This document shows, piece after piece, positions 53,561-63,313 of a stretch of DNA of 64,000 nt. Both the position numbers and the translations under genes were made by a program. The stretch comes from Rhynchopus sp. YZ270_cl-10 (Eukaryota; Euglenozoa; Diplonemea; Diplonemida; Diplonemidae): positions 1,178,001 to 1,242,000 of the forward strand of contig OZ037854.1 in assembly GCA_964035575.1 (NCBI GenBank), in the 5' to 3' direction. Below the pieces are notes generated by a model. That model made no database searches, had not been told where the DNA came from, and saw only the letters and a program-made list of their open reading frames with translations. Numbering within the stretch: the stretch's first letter is position 1; each line of letters begins with the position of its first letter.

Positions 53561-56514
53561 ATGGAGTCCCCAGTAGCAGCCCCGTCTGAGCCTCCGATGT
53601 CGCCCGAAGCTGGTTCTGGTTATGATGAGTTAGGATCGACTCCGGTGCCTGCAGCGGAGACACCTACCCCGGCTGCGACGGAGACTACGACGCAGGCGGG
53701 GCCTTCGAAAACGAGGACACAGAAGAAGCAGGGTTCTGGGCAGGATGTGCAGCGGTGTCTGTCGTTGGAGTGGTGTTTTGGGTTGAACCAGGATTTTAAA
53801 GGGGCGGTTCACAACCTAAGTGACGGGACCTCAAAGAGGGTGTTGTACTGCGTCGCGCACACTGCAGTTATATATGACGTAGATGAACACAAACAACGAC
53901 TCCTTCAGGGACACCGCAACCCTATTATTGCGTCATGTGTCGCGGGAGATGGACGCTTTGCAGTAACTTGCGATGCAGGGCCAGAATCATTGATCATTGT
54001 ATGGGATGTGCACACATGCCTCCCAATCAAGCATATTCCCCTTCAAGAGAACGATGGTGTGCTCTCCATGGATATTACACAAGATGCGATGTACATTGCG
54101 ACGTTGTCCAAGGCAGAACCGCAGACGCTGTCTCTGTGGGAGTGGACTGCGGATGATGGAGACAAACCGAAGATGACCTGCGAAGTGACGGCCAAGGATC
54201 TGCAGATGTGTGTACGGTTTTCAACGGACGACAACCATATGATCGTGACCAACGGAGAGAAGCGGGTGATCTTCTGGTCCTGGGCGGAGGGTGCCTTGAA
54301 GTATTATTCGCCCCCGATTTCGTCGCGCGACTTTAAACAGCAGGTAGGGAATTTCACACAGTCGGTATTCGTCCCTGGGACTCAACTGGCTGCTTCTGGC
54401 ACGGTGGATGGAGATGTGGTGATGTGGGGCTCTGTTTCGTCTGAAAAGAGCACCAAACGGACCGACAAAATCGTGCTGAAGGTGGTCCGCGTACATTCCT
54501 CTGGGGTGACGTTCATCACTGCGGTAGGAGGCATGCTGGTAACCGGGGGTGTGGAGGGGTACGTCCGTTTCTTCGACCACCAGCTGCGCACATTGTCGTG
54601 GTTTGAGGAGCTCAACGGCGGCCCTGTGATCTCCATTTCATTCGACCGAGGCAGCCAGCAGCAGCAGCCGCAGTTCAAAGACGGCGCGGAAGGGACGTTC
54701 ACGGGGCACGACTTTGTGGCGCCAGACTTCGTCGTCTCCACAGCGAACGCGATGATCATCGATGTGCAGTCCTCTTCCTTCAATGCCGCCAACCCTGAGC
54801 TCCAAAGAGGACGTCTCCTAGTCCAAGGCCAGGACCAGCCTATCATGGCTGTAGCCGCGCACCCTCACCTCCCCCGCGTCGCAATCGCTGGGTATTCAGG
54901 AAATCTGCATCTATGGGAGTACACGACTCACAGGGTTCTACTACTATCGATTTTTAAGAATCTGTTGACACATTGCCTTGCGTTTGACCCCAAAGCGAAC
55001 TACGTTGGTGTCGGCTTCACTAACGGTGTGGTCAAGATTCTTGAGGCTAATACCTTAGAGGAATTGCAAAGCTTCCGCCCAAAGACGCCGGACTGCATCA
55101 CAATGCTGTCCTTTTCGCATGATTGCCAATACATGGCGACAGCCGACTCCGAAGGATGCGTTGGAGTCTACAAATACACACACCGTGCACAGGATCCACG
55201 CAAGCCTACAGAATGGGTGTTCATGGGGAGACACTCCAGCCACCGTGCGCCGATAACCGGACTGCAGTTTGGTGTCGTGCCATACGGTGATACTGCAAGA
55301 CTTATGTCGATCGGAGAGGACAAACGCCTTGTAGAGTACAACCTGGTTGACACCTCAATCGAAGTAGGACTGCGCATCAAAAGCGCGCATAAGATTTCGC
55401 AAGGAGCCATCCCTACGGGGCTCCTCTGGTGCCAGAAAAACCTTACGGGAGAAGCAAACAGTACACAAGCCGACGTTCTTGCCGTCTCAACGAATGAATA
55501 CAAAATTAAGTTGTTCTCCTCCGACGTCTCCCGGCAGTGCTCCCGCACAGTTTTGTCCCCTACCTACGGGGGGCCACTGAACAAACTCATCCCGGTCCCA
55601 CACCGTGTCGGGCAGCCACCATCTTTAATTTACACCACTCACGAGAAGGTTGTGGGGTTGATACAGCTACCGCTCAACGGCAATCCTAGAGGCGCTATGG
55701 GGCTGTTATCACACCCTTTGGAGATTACCGACGCGGCTGTGTCATATGACGGGAAGTACCTTTTCACAGCAGGTGGACGTGATTATTCTGTTCACCAATG
55801 GGCCATTCAAAGTGATTCTTTGGTGATAGCAGACTCACGCCCCGTGGTGGACCACTACCTAGACATCGTCGAAGGCGACTTCATGAAGGAAATCGTCGAT
55901 TATTTCTACTACGCCCAAATCCGCTCGCAAGGAGAAGAAACCACTGCAAAGCGCTCCATCGAAGGAACCATCCCCTTCACTCAAGTACCCAACCTTATGA
56001 GAGCTTTGGGGTATTATCCATCTGAACGTGAAATCCAGAACATGACGTACGAGATCTATACGCGCTGTGGCAAGCTTGTAGGGACGGATGAAATTTACAT
56101 CGATTTTGAGACCTTCGTCAGGTTGTACGTGAACCACCGTCCGGTCTTCGGGATTAATAAGAAGAACATCGAGTCCTCCTTCGCTGCCATCGGTGCAGAC
56201 CCGATCTCAGGAGTGATCGAGCGGGATGTGCTCTTCGGGCTGCTCAAGACGAAGGCGGAGGCGCTGCACTCCCTTGAGGTGGAGGGCTGTCTTAAGAGCT
56301 TGCTTGGGGATGACGTGGTGTCGGTGGACCTGCTTGAAGAGAAGGTATGGGACAAAAATGTGCATTTTTCATATTTTTCTATTTCCCCCCTCAACAGATC
56401 ACCGCAAAGGCATTTGCTGAGACGCTGCTAGGTTTTGAAGACTACGACTCTGCCCCTGCAGACGGTGAAGGCGAAGAGGAAGAGGCAGAAGAGGACGAGG
56501 AGGAGGAACACTAG
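53561..56514 (+). CDS. CFAP251: Cilia- and flagella-associated protein 251 (WDR66), 2 exons
   Basis: Exons 53561-56344 and 56398-56514 join in frame to 966 residues. After a Pro/Thr-rich head, the protein follows animal CFAP251/WDR66: LEWCFGLNQDFKGAVHNL, RVLYCVAHTAVIYDVDEHKQ, LLQGHRNPIIASCVAGDGRF and ESLIIVWDVHTCLPIKHI, then a long series of WD repeats to about residue 735 (two propellers expected). The C-terminal part has EF-hand-like helices (FTQVPNLMRALGYYPSEREI, TDEIYIDFETFVRLYVNHRP), as in the known family, and an acidic tail (EEEEAEEDEEEE) from the second exon. CFAP251 belongs to the calmodulin- and spoke-associated complex at the base of radial spoke 3 in the axoneme and is needed for flagellar beating. 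The intron (53 bp) is typical for this window. The match is strong from start to end. Confidence 0.93.
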
Positions 56515-57959
56515 AAAAAAGGGGGGCTGTTGCTCTTCTGATTTGTTTCCGCACTCTCCTCATCCTCTCGTCAAAGTAACAGAGTGTTATCGAAGATTTA
56601 TGTGCTGCACAGTGGTTTTTTTTTTCCAATGTTCAGAAGCGTTTTGCACATATTTTAAAATCCCTCCCCCCCTTTGTACCCCCATTGTTCGTTCAGTCAA
56701 ATTTACACTTTACTTTTGAGGTTTTTTTTTTTGAATGCCGGTGGAGCAAAGAAAGCTCATTTTCTCTGTACACACTACTACGTTGCATAGTGGCGCAGAG
56801 GGGATGTTCGCTTTTGTAGTCTTTCTGGTGGAAAAAAAACAATGCAAATGCCATTCAGATAGACATGTGTCCGCGAGGACACATGTCAAGGTGCATATTT
56901 TCCTTATGTCGTTTCGTGGTTTTTATTTACATGGGGTTGTATGATCTGGGGTGTTTCTATGTTTTTTGATGGGAGCGTGTTCCCGCACAGTGATGGTAGT
57001 GGTAAAAGGTATTCTGCAGGAGAGAGGCCATGCATCTGAACAGTTGTCTTTGGTGCCTGGGCATTGCTTAGGTTCATCTTATGTTTAACTTTTCACTCTT
57101 TTGTTTTTTAAAACGAGACATTGCATCTTGCAACTCTTTTGTTTTCACATCTCTGTGCATGTTGTCACGATGCTGTTCAAAAGTTTTTTTATTGCAATTC
57201 CTAAAAAAACATGGATGGCATCCGTAATCCGGGTAATTCCCGGTACCCGGAAACAGATGATCCACCTATGTAACAATCTACGTTCATTCTTTCCGGATTC
57301 TTCAGTCAGTAAATGATTAAAATGCAAAAGCCTCCTTTTCTAAAACGGACCTTTTTTTCTTTTTCGAGAGCTTCTCTTTTTCTCTCTTTTTTTTAAATAA
57401 TCAGTTCGTGTTTTACAACCAATATAACAAACCCCCCTACCCACCCTTCCCCTTCTGTGCTCACAAAGTCAGCAGAATAATACGATCCCCCCCCCCCCCC
57501 ACCCGAACACTTTTTATCTTGTCACCTCATGAAATGAAGGAGGAAATAGAAACAACGCACTTTGAACACACTTTGCGATTCTATTGGGACGAACCGCGCT
57601 GCAGTGTGCGTTTCACCACAACCTCTCCCATGGGTTTTATCGTGTGATGAGTGTTAAGTTTCTATTTTCCCCGACAACACCCTTTGTGGAATCCCACTGA
57701 ATGCTGTACGACGATACCAAATATGAGCGAAGGTGACTCAGCAAACGAGAGAAGCCTTACTTAAAAATTGCCACCCTCGAGTAGCAAGTAACACACAAAA
57801 CAAACAAACAAACAAACCAAAGAATAATCAAATCAGACTAAGCAAACGAGAGGCTTAGGTTCATCCTTATTGTATCTCCCTTCTCAGAATCTCCTAACAT
57901 TTTTTACAATAGGGTACACAGACAAAAAGCTGGGAGGGCTCTCACAAAAAAAAGATCTG
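56515..57959. other. Intergenic with repeats; possible minus-strand finger
   Basis: Worn E-like motif (about 56620), A copies (57065-57098, 57834-57887), the recurrent ACCTCTCCCATGGGTTTTAT stretch (57615-57665), a run of C's (57488-57501), and a minus frame at 57074-57265 treated among the findings. The A copy at 57834-57887 ends in the pyrimidine tract and CAG that precede the PDZ gene. Confidence 0.6.
57866..57887 (+). promoter_or_regulatory. Candidate SL acceptor formed by a family A repeat
   Basis: The 3' end of the A copy at 57834-57887 supplies TTGTATCTCCCTTCTCAG, about 73 bp before the PDZ gene's ATG (57960). A second AG (ACAATAG at 57912) follows. No other strong tract lies between, so the repeat probably provides the acceptor. 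Inference from position and composition. Confidence 0.4.
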
Positions 57960-59594
57960 ATGAACCCGGAACGATCACAACGGATCGATAAGTTTAGTAC
58001 CGATGTCGGTGGTATGGGCGCGATGGTGGATGGCTTCCTGCACGTCTGCTCTCTGGCGACCTCTGTGACGGTGATACTGAAGAAGGACGCAGGCAAAGGG
58101 GAGTACGGCATGCCACTTTCCCCTACGCTTGAGGTGAAGCCCCTGCAGAACAAGAACACACCTGCAGGGCGTGCGGGGATGGAGCGCTACGTAGGGTGGA
58201 CCGTGGTCTCTGTCAATGGAACGCACGTCAAAAATATGGAGGAAGTGAGAGGGGCGGTATGTATAATACTATTCAGTCTCGTCAGAGACATGGGCAATAC
58301 CGTCTCTGTTGGGGGAGGCAGCCGCGGATGAGCTGCTGAAGCTCACCCACCTCGGGAACCTCCCCCGTGCCCGCGGTGTATGGGGTGCAGCCCCTAGGCT
58401 GTAGCCCCCACCAGCCATCTGTGATGGCCTTGATCCGATAACGCTTTTATTGAAATATTCTAATCTAATCTATTGCACCCTTTTGGTACTTAAAAAAAAG
58501 ACGGTTTTTAGGTGAACCTAAGCCTCAACGCGCCGCTTCGTCACCTTCAAAATGTTGGAAAACACCTTTAGGAAACATCGCAAGTAAAACTCGCAAAACT
58601 CTCCCGAGAACGGGCCTTTTTTCCGTTTATTTTTGTTCATTTTGAAACATCTATTTCCTTTAAAAAACCCTTGAAAAGTCGGGTATAAGGTTATTTGAAA
58701 CAAACGACAGGGTCGCAAAGTAGAATAAAAAACATAAAAGGAGGTCAACAGAATATGGCAAAACACTACTCCCGAGAGCTAAGAAGTAAACCTAAGCCTC
58801 AACGCGCCGCTTGCTCACCCCGGGGACGGCACCTCTGGACCTCGTTCGCGTTCATGCCGTCGCCCACCGCCATTTGCAGGCGCATGGCGGTGCCTTTCTC
58901 GACTCCGGTCAGGCCAGTGTCGGACTCTTGTGATCTATATAGCTCGCTTCTTTCGTCCAACGTCCCCGCCGACACATCCGCGCCAGTGTCGGACACATTA
59001 ACCTTTTTTTTTCTTCTTCTGTTTCCAAAATAGTTGCACCATTGGAACAAACTATAGGGGAAATGTGTGTAACAATCTGTAGGGAGGATTACTAGTATAC
59101 AGCAATAAAGGGAAATTAACTATCACCGAATATGTTTACGTCTGAGGGCTCTCTCTTTCTATCTCTCTCTTTCTTGATTTTATAACAACAAAAACAACAA
59201 AACAGATGGACGGCACAGACCTATCCATCACCCTTCGCAACAACAAGGCCGCCCCCTCACCCGCCCAGCACGTCGACCCCACAGAGAGTGAGGACGCACA
59301 GCAGAAACGTCTCCTCGCACAGCTCGTGCAGGCGAAGAGCGACAACAACAGCCAGACGGAGACCCTCCTGCACTGGGTGGATAAATACGAGGTATTACCC
59401 TTTTTTTGCTCGTCTTTACCGTCTCACACACCCTACAGGGTCTTTCCTCGCAAATGGATGAAGAACTGAAGCTCCTGGAGGCAGAGATCCGATACCAGCA
59501 GCTCGAGAACAAACAGCTCCTGGGCCTGAAGAAGAACGTCGAGGCGTCCACTCTGGCCACCCTCTCGAACCTGATTGAGTTCACGGGAACATAA
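57960..59594 (+). CDS. PDZ-domain and coiled-coil protein, 3 exons with one long intron
   Basis: Exons 57960-58256, 59206-59391 and 59439-59594 join in frame to 212 residues. A PDZ-like domain spans the first junction: LEVKPLQNKNTPAGRAGMER, YVGWTVVSVNGTHVKNMEEV, then RGA from exon 1 and MDGTDLSITLRNN from exon 2, giving the usual last helix and strand. The carboxylate-binding loop is not canonical. After a Pro-rich linker comes a coiled coil (AQQKRLLAQLVQAKSDNN, MDEELKLLEAEIRYQQLENK). An adaptor that binds partners through both parts is likely. Intron 1 is 949 bp, against 46-225 bp for every other intron here, and holds two minus-strand family A copies and a LINE-tail-like sequence. Intron 2 is 47 bp (GTATTA...TACAG). 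The ATG at 57960 is chosen because the earlier frame is low-similarity leader; an ATG at 59206 inside exon 2 could be mistaken for a separate gene. Confidence 0.75.
58265..58475 (+). mobile_element. LINE or SINE 3'-end-like sequence inside an intron
   Basis: A GC-rich block (58300-58430) with strong inverted motifs (GGGGGAGGCAGCCGCGG / CCGCGG-type partners, GGGTGCAGCCCCTAGGCTGT) passes into a tail of ATTCTAATCTAATCTATT, a short tandem repeat of the kind that ends some LINEs. The composition differs sharply from the rest of the intron. The assignment rests on tail and composition only; no enzyme motif is present. Confidence 0.4.
58510..58822 (-). repeat. Two minus-strand family A copies in the PDZ intron
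   Basis: AACCTAAGCCTCAACGCGCC occurs at 58514 and 58792 and is the reverse complement of the family A core (with GCGCGTTGAGG in place of CACGAGAGG). The copies share this CGCG variant, so they are closely related to each other, possibly duplicated together. These are the only clear antisense A copies in the window. Confidence 0.7.
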
Positions 59595-60404
59595 TCTTTT
59601 TTTTTTCTTTCTCTGCAGAACAATGGCTTGCATACAGGTTTTAGGGGTTTTCGTTGCCCCCTGACTCATTTTTTTTTTTGCTGTTCAGCAAATTATATAG
59701 GGGGGTTTGCCCACTTTCTCCATTGACGAGAGGTCATTGATGAGAAGATTGGATTGCAAATAAAATTCGTACAGCGAAGACTGAGTAGACTAGCCACGAC
59801 TAACTTTGGGCCCAGGAACGCCATGTGGGCAATATGTGGTCCCAAATACTACTAATGGACTCTCGTGACCATGTTCGCATCCCGTAGGGAGGGGGGGAAC
59901 GAAGGGCATGAGGTCGTATCTTTCCTTGGTACTATTGTACCAGAGTAGTTTCTGAACAATCTCTTTATAAGGGTGTGTGTTGTGTGTGCAGATGCGGAAA
60001 CAATGCTCTATTTCTTCGTACTGTGTATTTTTGCTAAAGGTGGCTAACGCTGAGGGTCATCTTTTAAACCATTTTTTTTGATTTTCATTATTCCCAAATA
60101 AAGCAGGCAACTCACAACGCTCGTACACCAATGCACCCCCTTTAAAAAAAAAACAAAACTTTTGGAGCTGTTCCAACACAAGAATAGAACGAAAATAATC
60201 CCCAGAAGTTTTTTTTTTCTCTCCCCCTTTTCACCCCATTTTTTTTACCTATTTCCCTCCCCTTTCTCCCTCTTAGGGACCGCCCACCCAAAAAAGACCC
60301 CCCTTTTTTTTTTGGTGGCTGCCTTAAAACGGTTTGTGAGAGGTGCTCCGGTATTTTCCCCTTTTCGTTCACTTCATTGTTTTAGGTGGGGACACAGTTT
60401 TGCG
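59595..60404. other. Intergenic, one worn A repeat
   Basis: Family A relic at 60036-60080. The rest is T-rich, then C/T-rich (60230-60385). TTTTAG at 60380-60385, 20 bp before the KRS start, is a likely acceptor. No gene seen. Confidence 0.6.
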
Positions 60405-62308
60405 ATGGCTGATCTGAAGGAGCAAGTTGCCGCACAGGCGACCCTTGTGAAGGACCTGCAGAAGGAGAAGGGCCGTGACCATGAGGACACTAAGGCGGCA
60501 GTGCAGAAGATGAAGGACCTGCGCATGGAGATGGCCAAGGACAAGCCTGCGGCCAAGAAGGAGCCCGTCCTCTCCGGCGAGGCTGCGTACCTGGAAGAGC
60601 GCATGCAGCTTGTCAACAAGCTCGGTGAGAAGAAGGATGCCTACCCGCATAAGTTCCACTGCTCGCACACCGTGAAGGAGTTCATGGCTGAGTTCAACTC
60701 CGAGTCGCTCACCGCCTCTGACATCAAGAAGGACACCGAAGTGACCGTTGCTGGCCGTATCAACTCTGTGCGTACCGGAAAGACCTGCTTCTTCGATGTG
60801 ATTGGAGATGGAGACAAGATCCAGATTGTGATGCTCAACGACGTTTTTGACGGCGACGACGAGAAGTTCAAGGAGGTGTCCAAGATGTTCCGCCGTGGTG
60901 ACATTGTAGGAATTAAGGGACACCCGGGGAAGACGAAGACCGGCGAGATGTCTGTCTACGCACAGTCGATGACGCTTCTGACACCCTGCCTGAAGATGCT
61001 TCCCAAGGACCACTACGGATTCAAGGACCAGGAGCAGCGCTACCGCCAGCGTTTCTTGGACCTCATCGTGAACAAGGACAACCGCAAGACCTTTGAGGTG
61101 CGTGCAGAGATCATCCGCTACATCCGCCGCTACTTGGACGACCGTGGGTTCCTTGAGGTGGAGACACCTATGATGAACTCGCAGGCAGGAGGTGCCACGG
61201 CACGCCCCTTCGTCACCCACCACAACGACCTCAACATCGACATGTTCATGCGTGTCGCCCCTGAGCTCTTCCTGAAGATGTGCGTCGTCGGAGGCCTCGA
61301 GCGTGTCTACGAGATTGGCCGCAACTTCCGCAACGAAGGAATCGACCTGACCCACAACCCCGAGTTCACCTCCTGTGAGTTCTACTGGGCCTACGCAGAC
61401 TACAACGACCTGATGCGTGAGACTGAGGAGATGATCTCCGGGCTTGTCATGAAGATCCACGGCAAGTACGAAGTCGCCTTCTGCGTCGAGAACGAGAAGA
61501 CCGGCAAGAAGGAGGACCACATCATCAACTTCAAGCCCCCTTTCAAGCGCGTCCGCATGATCCCTGCCCTCGAGGAGGCCACCGGCGAGAAGTTCCCTGC
61601 GGTGCTTGAGTCCGAGGAGGCGACCGTCTTCCTCAAGAGCATGCTCATCAAGTACAAGCTCGACCTCACCCCTCCCCACACCAACGCACGCATGCTCGAC
61701 AAGCTCGTCGACAACTTCCTTGAGAAGGCCGACATGAACCCGACCTTCATCTGCGACCACCCCAAGGTCATGTCCCCCCTCGCCAAGTGGCACAGAGACA
61801 ACGAGGACCTGACCGAGCGTTTCGAGCTCTTCGTCATGGGCAAGGAGGTCTGCAACGCTTACACGGAGCTGAACTCGCCCATGACACAGCGTGAGCGCTT
61901 CATGGGCCAGACCAAGGACAAGGACGCAGGAGACCTTGAGGCACAGCCCGTCGATGAGGGCTTCATCACAGCGCTCGAGTACGGACTGCCCCCGACCGCA
62001 GGATGGTATGTTAAGGGGAAAGAATCATCTGATGGATGATTTAGTATTTCAAAAGTTTTTTACACCCACAACACCACTACACAGGGGTCTTGGAATTGAC
62101 CGTTTGACGATGATGCTCACATCGCAGATGAACATCAAGGAGGTGCTTCTGTTCCCCGCCATGAAGCCGCAGGGTATGTGTTTTTTTGTACCTCATTAAA
62201 ATTTGCAATTTTTATTTTTAAAACACAGAGACCGCCGCCCCTGCCGGTAAGGACGTGCCCAAGAACGGTCAGGGTGCGCCTTCCCTGAAGGACGTTATCG
62301 CCAAGTAG
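60405..62308 (+). CDS. KARS: Lysyl-tRNA synthetase, cytosolic class II, 3 exons
   Basis: Exons 60405-62005, 62085-62173 and 62229-62308 join in frame to 589 residues. ATG 60405 ([20 protein letters not shown]) opens with a WHEP-like helical, Lys-rich extension. The OB-fold anticodon-binding domain follows ([20 protein letters not shown], near 112-200). Class II motif 1 is [20 protein letters not shown] near 248, motif 2 [20 protein letters not shown] near 306, and motif 3 [11 protein letters not shown] is read only after splicing exon 1 to exon 2 (AGW|GLGIDR), a strong check of that junction. LLFPAMKPQ matches the usual LFPAMKP end. The enzyme charges tRNA-Lys with lysine using ATP. No mitochondrial targeting signal precedes the chosen ATG; the open upstream frame (from 60162) is hydrophobic and pyrimidine-coded, probably untranslated. 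Codon use is strongly GC-ending, as expected of a highly expressed gene. Confidence 0.95.
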
Positions 62309-63313
62309 AGCCTATCGCCGTTATTTTAAAAAAAGCAAAAATTTACAGGCCGGTACAAATGAGATTATCAAACATCATTTTCCCCCTTCCCCCCGCACAC
62401 TCCTCCCCATTCCCCAAACCCCTGTTTTTGAGGAAATTCTTTGAAAACTAAAATAAAAAAGAATTGTGTGATTGCAGAGTGAATAGCGTTTTTTTTTTTT
62501 TGGTGACATGTTTTTTTTTTCTGTTCGGAGTTTCACTTTGTTTCCCTACATTTTTTGTGTCCTCTTGTTGGGATATAATGAAAATGAAGGATAATTTCTT
62601 ACCAAAAAATGTTTTGAACTAAGATGAGGAGAGTCAGCATTTTTACAAAATAAAAGGAGAGACAACGAACAAAAAAGACATGGTAAGGAGAGGGAAGATG
62701 AGGGGGGATACTATATATCGTACCTAGAGGATTTCGGGTTGGTCAGGAAGAAAATGGAGAAGAAGAATTTTTAAAAAAACCTGATGTGTTTTTTTATAGG
62801 GGTTTGCTGCGCTCTTTTGAACGTAGACGTCGCAGCTCCTTTTTCGCTTCAATTTTGTTTGGTTTTTTTTTTTATAGGATTGAAAAGAGAACACAAAAAC
62901 GAAAAGAAAAAAAATGGACAAAAGAAACGGCAAAAACCGCATTTTTTTTTTTTTGAACAGAATTTTAGCAAAAAAAAAGACAAAACAAGACCTCTGGTAC
63001 AGATCTCAAGGATTCAAAAAAAAGAAGAATATATCCCATCCCCCTATCACCTCACGCTCTTTTCCCATCTTTTTCCAGCAGCAACGCTGCGGAGTAGCAT
63101 ATCACATCACCTAGTCCGAGTAAAACCCCTTGCGCAAAACGAATGGGCAAGAGGCTCACGTTGGTCTCCTTCTGCAGCTGTGCCGTCCTTTCAACAGGTC
63201 TCTCCGTCCCGCCTGTATCAGTGAAGCAAAGTGGATTTATTTTTGTCACAAAAGGGGGTTGGCATAATCATTTAACTCACACCACCCATGCAGGTGACCA
63301 GCGCACAGTGAAT
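62309..63313. other. Intergenic, A/T-rich
   Basis: Long T- and A-runs, no member of the repeat families recognised. The CCCATGCAG ending at 63293 is a plausible acceptor 20 bp before the next ATG. Confidence 0.5.

Noticed and set aside
59206-59469. Separate small gene starting at ATG 59206
   Set aside because: The ATG follows AACAG directly and continues the PDZ domain in frame, so it is exon 2 of the PDZ gene.
59850-59900. tRNA gene suggested by TTCGCATCCC
   Set aside because: No acceptor stem, D-arm or anticodon arm could be drawn around it.
60369-61793. 474-codon minus-strand frame opposite lysyl-tRNA synthetase
   Set aside because: A shadow of the GC-biased codons on the + strand; the product is Leu/Val/His-rich without motifs.
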